Both the position numbers and the translations under genes were made by a program. A DNA stretch of 64,000 nt from [Actinomadura] parvosata subsp. kistnae. GTDB taxonomy: Bacteria; Actinomycetota; Actinomycetes; Streptosporangiales; Streptosporangiaceae. The stretch is from positions 48,279 through 112,278 of the forward strand of contig NZ_OOHJ01000024.1 of NCBI RefSeq assembly GCF_900323885.1, in the 5' to 3' direction. A model generated the notes under the pieces. That model did no database searches. It saw nothing but the letters and a program-made list of their open reading frames with translations, and was not told the origin of the DNA. Positions 58,587 to 64,000 of this stretch are shown piece by piece (within the stretch, counting starts at the first letter, position 1; every line of letters starts with the position of its first letter).

Positions 58587-58677
58587 GCCGTGCTCCTTGC
58601 GTGTTGAGGTGCCACGCCACCCAACCCGACGCCGGGTTTCCTCAGCGTTTCCCCGCCGTGCGCACGGCCAGTCGAAA

Positions 58678-58689
58678 GTACTTAAGTAC
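58678..58689. promoter_or_regulatory. perfect 12-bp palindrome in divergent promoter
   Basis: GTACTTAAGTAC, perfectly symmetrical and AT-rich, lies midway between the divergent starts at 58586 and 58762. It is a candidate operator for both genes. Its core ACTTAAGT also occurs at 51521. Confidence 0.5.
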
Positions 58690-58761
58690 GTCAGATTCCC
58701 CGTCGTTCCCGTCTCCCTAATGTGGTGGTCACAAGAGAGCACGACCACTGAGGAGACGGAA

Positions 58762-59130
58762 ATGAGCGACACGAACGAGCTGGTCCAGCGCTACCTCGCC
58801 GCGTGGAACGAGACCGACGCCGCCGCACGGCAGGCCGTTCTGGCGGAGGTCTTCGCCGAGGACGCGGTGTACACCGACCCGCTGGTCTCCGTTAAGGGCA
58901 GGGACGGCCTCGACGCCACCATCGCGGCGGTCCAGGGGCAGTTCGGCGGGCTGGTGTTCAGCCTGGGCGGCGCCGTGGACGCCCACCACGACATCGCCCG
59001 GTTCACCTGGCACCTGGGGCCTGAGGGCGCCGAGCCGATCGTCATCGGCTTCGACGTCGCGGTGATCGGTGACGACGGGCGCATCAGCCAGGTGCTCGGC
59101 TTCCTCGACAAGGTGCCCGCCGGAATCTGA
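58762..59130 (+). CDS. SnoaL-like / NTF2-fold protein
   Basis: 122 residues: ELVQRYLAAWNETDAAARQA, EVFAEDAVYTDPLVSVKGRD, ARFTWHLGPEGAEPIVIGFD and GRISQVLGFLDKVP, the alpha/beta cone of SnoaL-like polyketide cyclase/isomerase or ligand-binding proteins. The catalytic residues of SnoaL proper are not conserved enough to name a reaction. GGAGACGG precedes the ATG. It is followed 53 bp later by a DUF1330 gene, probably one operon. Confidence 0.88.
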   Translation: MSDTNELVQRYLAAWNETDAAARQAVLAEVFAEDAVYTDPLVSVKGRDGLDATIAAVQGQFGGLVFSLGGAVDAHHDIARFTWHLGPEGAEPIVIGFDVAVIGDDGRISQVLGFLDKVPAGI

Positions 59131-59183
59131 GCACGATCGCCGGGCCGGCCGGCCCGGCCCATCCATGACTTCGAGGAGGAACC

Positions 59184-59525
59184 ATGACCGCCTACGTGAT
59201 CGCGCACCTTCGGGACTCGGACAAGCCGCACCCGGACGTGGCCGAGTACCTGGAGCGGATCCAGTCGACGATGGACCCGTTCTCCGGCCGCTTCATCGTC
59301 CACGGGGGACCGGTGGACGTGCGCGAGGGCCACTGGCCCGGAAGCGTCGTCATGCTCGAGTTCCCGTCGATGGACCACGCCCGCGACTGGTACGACTCGG
59401 CCGCCTACCAGGCGATCCTGCGGCTGCGGGCGGACCACCTGGAGGGCGAGGTGATCATCGTCGAGGGTGTCGAGCCCGGCCACGACTCGGCCGCGATGGG
59501 CGCCGAGCTCAGGAAACAGCTCTGA
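59184..59525 (+). CDS. DUF1330 family protein
   Basis: 113 residues with the DUF1330 pattern: TAYVIAHLRDSDKPHPDVAE, YLERIQSTMDPFSGRFIVHG at the start, WPGSVVMLEFPSMDHARDWY, and DSAAYQAILRLRADHLEGEV. The fold is a dimeric alpha/beta (ferredoxin-like) barrel; function is unknown. GAGGAGG lies 6 nt before the ATG. It converges on the cupin gene, leaving 6 bp between stops. Confidence 0.9.
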   Translation: MTAYVIAHLRDSDKPHPDVAEYLERIQSTMDPFSGRFIVHGGPVDVREGHWPGSVVMLEFPSMDHARDWYDSAAYQAILRLRADHLEGEVIIVEGVEPGHDSAAMGAELRKQL

Positions 59526-59531
59526 CCTTCG

Positions 59532-59873
59532 TCACCTGGTGACGTCGTAGTTGAAGCCGAAGGCGCGGACACCGGTCTCCGTACGGGGTCGGTGGCTCGT
59601 CTCCGGGCCGAAGGCGACATAGGTGCCCGGGCCGTGGGTGCGCTCCCCCTCGATGAGCTCGCCGCTCACCACGAAGTACGCCTCGCCGTAGGTCTCGTGG
59701 GCGTCGAGGTCCGGCCATTCGGCCCCGGGGGCCAGGTCGATCACCCACGTCCTGATGCCCGGCATGCCCGGGAGCATCCGTACATGGATGCCGGGGGCCA
59801 GCTCCATCGGCGGGACCTCGTCAACCTCCACCGGGACGATCTGCCCAGGTAGCACCTGTTCCGGAGTGATCAC
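59532..59873 (-). CDS. cupin domain-containing protein
   Basis: 113 residues of the RmlC-like cupin fold: DLDAHETYGEAYFVVSGELI contains the metal-type motif residues (His, Glu), and GERTHGPGTYVAFGPETSHR provides the second motif with His. It may bind a metal and a small ligand; no enzymatic role is evident. It starts 12 bp after the LuxR-family gene's stop on the same strand and is probably co-transcribed with it. Confidence 0.88.
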   Translation of the reverse strand: MITPEQVLPGQIVPVEVDEVPPMELAPGIHVRMLPGMPGIRTWVIDLAPGAEWPDLDAHETYGEAYFVVSGELIEGERTHGPGTYVAFGPETSHRPRTETGVRAFGFNYDVTR

Positions 59874-59885
59874 CGGGACAGGATC

Positions 59886-62624
59886 TCACAACCCCAGCCG
59901 CCCGGCGAAATCCTTCAGCTCGCTCCGGGAGGCGACGCCGAGCTTGGGATAGGCCTTGTAGAGGTGGTAGCCGACCGTCCGGTGGCTGAGGAAGAGCTGC
60001 GCGGCGATGTCCCGGTTGGACAGGCCCTGCGCGGCGAGCCGGGCGATCTGCAGCTCCTGCGGGGTGAGGGCGGCGGCCACGCCTTCGGCGGGCCTGGGGC
60101 CCCGCTCCTGGGCGCCGGTCGCGGTGAGCTCGCCACGGACGCGTTCGGCCCACGGCCGCATGCCGAGCCGGTCGAAGACCTCCAGGGCATCGTGCAGCGG
60201 CCCGCGCGCCTCGGCCTTGCGCCGGGCCCTGCGCAGCCATTCGCCGTAGAGCAGCGCGGTCCTGGCGAACTCCAGCGGACGGCGGTCGTGGTCGTGGAGT
60301 TCGAGGGCCGCCGTGTAGAACGACTCGGCCTGGTCGTCGGCGGCCAGCAGCCCGCGGCAGCGCAGCACGAGCGCGTCGGCCCACGGCTGCCGGACCGCCC
60401 CGGCCCACCCCTCGAAGCGCGCCAGCGGCTCGGCGGCGCGTTCCGGCGCGCCCACCCGTACGGCCGACTCCACCAGGTCGGGGGTGGAACGGGTGGCGCA
60501 GATGTGGTGGCGCATCGGCTCGCGGGTCAGCCGCTCGAAGCGGGCCAGCGCCGCCTCGGCGCGGCCGAGGCCGAGATCCAGCAGCCCGAGCGACCAGTGC
60601 GCCCACGGCGCGCCCGGGGAGATGGCCCCGGCGGTGGCCTCCGCCAGCCCTTCCTCGGCGGTGCGCCGGCAGGCCGCCTCGTCCCCCTTGGCCGCGTCGA
60701 GGTAGGCGAGCACGCTGCTGAACTGGCTGGCCCACTGCTGCTGGCCGGTGTCGCGGGCCAGCGCCAGGGCCTCGGTCGCCGTGGCGAGCGCGTCCAGATG
60801 CCGTCCGGTGAACACCTCGCCCTCGGCCACGAAGAACAGCACCGTCGGCAGCCGCCCGGCGCCGCCCCGGGCGCGGTGCTCGGCGGCGAGCGCGGTCGCC
60901 AGCTCGTAGGCGTCGGCGTCCTGGCCCAGCGCCAGTGCCGCGCCGCAGAGGATCATCAACGCCTGGTCGGGTGCCCGGCCCCGCCGCCGCACCGCCGCGA
61001 GGGTGTCGGCCAGCGGCGGCGGCCGCTCGGAACGTCCCCGATCGAGATGGACGAGGTAGGGCCCCACCGGCGCCAGGGGATGCGCCTCGTCCAGGGGCAG
61101 CGCGGCCAGCCGGTCCAGCGTCGCCGCGAGCGGCCGTTCCCCGAGATACCAGGCGGTGTGCACGGCCTGGATCAGCAGCACGGCGGCCTGGCCGGGATCG
61201 GTGTCGCGGATGAGCTCGGCGCCGTCGAGCAGCAACCGGTGGGCGGCGGGGTAGGAGCCCTGCCAGAAGTCCGCCAGCGCCCGGACGTGGGCGATCCGCG
61301 CGTTCGCCGCCGGGTCCTTCTCCAACTGCCGGGCCGCGCGGCCCCCGAAGGACCTGGCCCGCTCCAGATCGCCCGCCTCCAGCGCCGCCTCCGCCACCAG
61401 GGCCTCGCGATGAGCTCTGGCGGCGGGCTCGACGCTCAGGCGGGCGGCCCGTTCGTACGCCGCCGCGGCCGCCTCGTGGCCGCCCCGCTCGCGGGCGCGG
61501 GCGGCGGTGCGTTCCAGCGCGGCGGCGGCCTCCTCGTCGGGCCCGGTGGCGGCGGCCGCCAGATGCCAGGCCCGGCGGTCGGCGTGCTCCGGCGAGCCGA
61601 GGGCGGCGGCGAGCGCGCGGTGCACGGCGAGGCGCTGCCCGATCGGCGCCCGCTGGTAGACGGCGGCGCGGATCAGCGGATGGCGGAAACGGATCGTGGT
61701 GCCGTCGGCGTCGCCGCGCAGCACGAGGCCGGCCTGCTCCGCGGCGGACAGGTCCTCGACGGCCGCCCCCAGCTCGGCGGCGGCACGCAGGATCACGGCC
61801 AGTTCGCCGGTCTGGTCGGCCGCCGCCACGAGGAGCAGGCTCTGACAGGACTCCGGCATCCGGCTGACCTGGCCGTGGAAGGCCAGCTGCAGGCGGCTGG
61901 TGAGAGGAAGCGCCCCCGGCGCGAACGCGCTGCCGCCCTCGGCCGCCAGGGCGACCGGCAGCTCCAGCAGAGCCAGCGGGTTGCCGCGGGCCTCGGCGAG
62001 CAGGCGGTAGCGTACGGCGGGCGCGAGCGGATGCCGGTCGAGCAGCGCCGCGGCCGCCTCGGGAGCCAGCCCCGACAGGCGCAACTCCGCCAGGCCGGGA
62101 GCGGGAAAGGAACCCTCACCGTCGCGGGCGGCGAACACGATGACCACGCCCTCGGCGTGCAGGCGCCGGGCGGCGAACAGCAGCGCGTCCCGCGACGCGT
62201 GGTCGAGCCAGTGCGCGTCGTCGACGAGACACAACAGCCCCCTCTCGCCCGCGTGCTCCGCCAGCAGGGACAGCACCGCCAGCCCCGTCAGCATCGGCTC
62301 GGAGCCGGCCGCGGGCCCGAGCCCGAACGCCGCCTCCAGAGCCGCGCGCTGCGGGCCGGGAATCGCGGCGAGGGACCCCAGCGCCGGGCGGAGCAACAAC
62401 TGCAGCCCCGAGAACGGCAGCTCCGCCTCGAACTCGACCCCCGAACCGCGGACCAGCCGCATGTCCCCGGCAGCCGCCGCGACGTGGTCGAGCAGCGCCG
62501 TCTTGCCGATGCCCGGCTCGCCACGCAGCACCAAGGACGAGCTGGTGCCCGCCCGCGCGCCCGCCAGCAGCTCGGCGATCGCCTCCGCTTCGGCCTCTCT
62601 CCCGTACAGCTCACCCGCACCCAT
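59886..62624 (-). CDS. LAL-type LuxR family ATPase regulator
   Basis: 912 residues. N-terminal AAA/STAND ATPase: LYGREAEAEAIAELLAGARA, Walker A LRGEPGIGKTALLDHV, Walker B LLCLVDDAHWLDHASRDALL. A long TPR-like helical middle follows, and a C-terminal LuxR helix-turn-helix: LTPQELQIARLAAQGLSNRD, IAAQLFLSHRTVGYHLYKAY. LAL (large ATP-binding LuxR) proteins switch on secondary-metabolite or catabolic genes. ATG at 62624 is chosen as the usual MG-x-LYGRE start, with GGATGGG upstream. The frame stays open across the 36-bp array but the extension is repetitive. It is followed by the cupin gene. Confidence 0.92.
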   Translation of the reverse strand: MGAGELYGREAEAEAIAELLAGARAGTSSSLVLRGEPGIGKTALLDHVAAAAGDMRLVRGSGVEFEAELPFSGLQLLLRPALGSLAAIPGPQRAALEAAFGLGPAAGSEPMLTGLAVLSLLAEHAGERGLLCLVDDAHWLDHASRDALLFAARRLHAEGVVIVFAARDGEGSFPAPGLAELRLSGLAPEAAAALLDRHPLAPAVRYRLLAEARGNPLALLELPVALAAEGGSAFAPGALPLTSRLQLAFHGQVSRMPESCQSLLLVAAADQTGELAVILRAAAELGAAVEDLSAAEQAGLVLRGDADGTTIRFRHPLIRAAVYQRAPIGQRLAVHRALAAALGSPEHADRRAWHLAAAATGPDEEAAAALERTAARARERGGHEAAAAAYERAARLSVEPAARAHREALVAEAALEAGDLERARSFGGRAARQLEKDPAANARIAHVRALADFWQGSYPAAHRLLLDGAELIRDTDPGQAAVLLIQAVHTAWYLGERPLAATLDRLAALPLDEAHPLAPVGPYLVHLDRGRSERPPPLADTLAAVRRRGRAPDQALMILCGAALALGQDADAYELATALAAEHRARGGAGRLPTVLFFVAEGEVFTGRHLDALATATEALALARDTGQQQWASQFSSVLAYLDAAKGDEAACRRTAEEGLAEATAGAISPGAPWAHWSLGLLDLGLGRAEAALARFERLTREPMRHHICATRSTPDLVESAVRVGAPERAAEPLARFEGWAGAVRQPWADALVLRCRGLLAADDQAESFYTAALELHDHDRRPLEFARTALLYGEWLRRARRKAEARGPLHDALEVFDRLGMRPWAERVRGELTATGAQERGPRPAEGVAAALTPQELQIARLAAQGLSNRDIAAQLFLSHRTVGYHLYKAYPKLGVASRSELKDFAGRLGL

Positions 62625-63216
62625 GATCCCATCCTGGCAGCCGCCCGGGAGTGTCCCGTACGGGCCGGTGCGTTCGCCTTGACCCCAGGCTGTCCGTAGT
62701 GCCGGTAACGGTGCGGACCGGCCCGTGCGGCGGACCCGGCCACGCGGGTGGAGCTGGGGACCCCTCGCTCCTCCGCCCGCGCCGTCCCGGCCCGGCCGGC
62801 GGCCGCAGGCGTTCGCGCTGTCCCGGCCCGGCCGGTAGCCGCAGGCGTTCGCGCCGTCCCGGCCCGGCTGGTGGCCGCGGGCGTCCGCGACGACGCGGCC
62901 GGGAGGCGGGGCCGCAGGCGTCCGTGACGTCCCCGCCCGGCTGGTGACCGCAGGCGTCCGCGACGACACGGCCGGGAGGCGGGGCCGCGTCCGTCGGGCG
63001 CGGGCAGGCGCACGCGGGAGACCGGGCAGCCGGACCGGTGCGCGACAGCGGCACCGCACTGTGCGGACACGCCCCGTGACGGGCGTGGTCGTGGCGCGCT
63101 TTCGCGCGGGTCACCCGCCGGTTGTCGGCTCGCTCGCCCGAAGGGTGCCCTCGTACCGCGGAGGCGGCCAGGACGCCGCGCCTGGCCCGATGCGGCCGGG
63201 ACGCATACGCCTCAGC
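62625..63216. other. 592-bp gap upstream of the LAL regulator, mostly tandem repeats
   Basis: The gap holds a six-unit 36-bp tandem array at 62781-62997 and otherwise GC-rich sequence. The minus frame of the LAL gene is open through it (12-residue repeats like PGRDSANACGRR), but there is no clear start, ribosome site or codon bias. The promoter of the LAL gene presumably lies at 62625-62780. Nothing else was recognised. Confidence 0.5.
62781..62997. repeat. six-unit 36-bp tandem repeat array
   Basis: Units start at 62781, 62817, 62853, 62889 (37 bp), 62926 and 62962 (diverged end). Core: GTCCCGGCCCGGCCGG then GCCGCAGGCGTTCGC. Units 4 and 6 share an alternative first half (GACGACGCGGCCGGGAGGCG). 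There are no unique spacers, so it is not CRISPR. Confidence 0.88.
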
Positions 63217-64000
63217 TCAGTCGCGGCCCCCCTCTCGCGTCCGCTCCGTTCCCGTGCCCGTCGGTCCCGGGCGGCCGGCGGCGATCCAGGTGGCGATCTG
63301 GGTGCGGTTGGTGAAGCCGAGCTTGCCCAGGATGTGCTGGACGTGGTTCTCCACGGTGCGCTCGGAGATGTGCGCGGCGGCGGCGATCTGCCGGCTGGTC
63401 AGCCCTTGGGAGACCAGGACGGCGATCTCGTCCTCGCGCCGCGTCAACGGGCCCGCCGCCCGTCCGGACAAAGACCGCGACAGCTCCGCGCAGCGGCCCG
63501 CCAGGGGCGCCATGCCGAGCCCGCGGGCCACCGCGCCGCCGACGCCGCCAGCGCGGCGGCCTCGTCACGGTCGCCCGGCCGGCGGCGCCTGGCCAGGACG
63601 CGGGCCAGCTCGTACCGGGCGAAAGCGGCCATCGGCGGCATGCCCGCCCGGTCGTTGATCTCGGCGGCGGCGCGCAGATGCCGCACGGCGTCGTCCAGAC
63701 GGCCCAGGGCCGCGGCCGCCTGGCCGAGCGGCAGCCGGTTCGAGCCGAGGACCGCGACCACCCCGGCCCCGCCGCAGGCGAACAGCCGGCGTACGGCGCC
63801 AGCGCCCGGTACACCTCCGCGCAGGTCTCCCGGTCACCCAGCTCGGCGGCCAGCTCCGCCCGGCCGGCCAGCGTGGACAGCAGGAGAAAGCCGGGCACCG
63901 AGGAGACCGGCGGCAACGTCCGATAGACCTGCCGGGCCTCGTCCCGCCGCCCGGCCGCCAGCAACCACATCGCCCAAACCGGCCGCAACGCGACCGCGCC
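63217..64000 (-). pseudogene. LuxR family regulator, C-terminal part, two frameshifts, runs off window
   Basis: The C-terminus is a LuxR helix-turn-helix: LTRREDEIAVLVSQGLTSRQ, IAAAAHISERTVENHVQHIL, GKLGFTNRTQIATWIAAGR, stop at 63217. Upstream, TPR-like helices (LGRLDDAVRHLRAAAEINDR, MAAFARYELARVLARRRRPG) lie in a second frame and RDEARQVYRTLPPVSSVPGF in a third. Single-base additions near 63535 and near 63786 join all three into one coherent LAL-type C-terminal half. The ATPase part would lie beyond 64000. Two large LuxR genes thus stand in tandem on the minus strand, separated by the 592-bp gap. Confidence 0.75.

Noticed and set aside
62781..62997. CRISPR array
   Set aside because: The 36-bp repeats are directly adjacent, with no unique spacers, and no cas genes are present.
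63122..63658. Plus-strand gene antisense to the second LuxR regulator
   Set aside because: The minus strand encodes a clear LuxR helix-turn-helix over the same bases.
1..64000. Insertion sequences, phage or plasmid integration signs
   Set aside because: No transposase, integrase or flanking tRNA was recognised, and gene organisation is continuous.

Overview
The window is very GC-rich, has a strong third-position GC bias, uses GTG and TTG starts, and is full of ATGA/GTGA stop-start overlaps. Together with PucR, PaaX and LAL-type LuxR regulators, SpoIIE-type phosphatase, several P450s, MHS transporters and lipoprotein binding proteins, this points to a large-genome filamentous actinomycete (Streptosporangiaceae-like, for example Nonomuraea; that placement is inference). 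It reads as accessory, chromosome-arm type metabolism. No rRNA, tRNA, insertion sequence, phage or CRISPR array was recognised.

Layout. 1-6.5 kb: end of an SDR gene, small hydrolase/oxidase/reductase genes with palindromic operators, a SpoIIE-type phosphatase, an aldo/keto reductase, and a hydrolase followed by an unrecognised protein. 6.5-9.6 kb: TetR regulator divergent from a P450 with an operator between them, then a secreted NlpC/P60 peptidase. 9.7-12.5 kb: a translationally linked pair that looks like a split VioB/RebD (chromopyrrolate / imine-dimer synthase) protein. 12.8-13.9 kb: peptidoglycan amidase ending in a 29-bp tandem repeat array. 13.9-21.4 kb: sugar locus with two GH4 glycosidases, a DeoR regulator, a PfkB kinase and a MalEFG-type importer lacking its own ATPase. 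21.4-23.9 kb: recently duplicated P450s. 23.9-28.6 kb: PucR regulator, MHS transporter, amidohydrolase. 28.7-34.2 kb: Gfo/Idh plus ThuA pair, CGNR regulator, dehalogenase-like hydrolase, and two unrecognised membrane proteins.

34.1-40.9 kb (minus strand) is a compact six-gene operon: GntR regulator, 2x[4Fe-4S] ferredoxin, a binding protein that appears fused to a NosL-like domain, permease, ATPase, and an AprA-like flavoprotein fused to HEAT repeats. Uptake, electron transfer and oxidoreduction seem to be encoded together. 41.0-51.4 kb (minus) is a nine-gene operon: flavin reductase, four luciferase-like monooxygenases, and a peptide/opine-type ABC importer with a double ATPase. This is the layout of organosulfur or similar scavenging systems. 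A divergent PaaX regulator sits at its head.

52.6-55.9 kb holds two overlapping paralogous genes of a family I do not recognise. 55.9-64 kb: amidohydrolase, a Tat-exported TPR/retropepsin-like protein, SnoaL-like and DUF1330 proteins, a cupin, a large LAL-family LuxR regulator with a 36-bp tandem array upstream, and part of a second LuxR regulator.

Two things cut across the window. First, about eleven reading-frame breaks are all repaired by adding one base, mostly in short G/C runs, so they look like sequencing deletions rather than real pseudogenes. Second, in-frame minisatellites repeatedly occupy protein linkers and gene ends.
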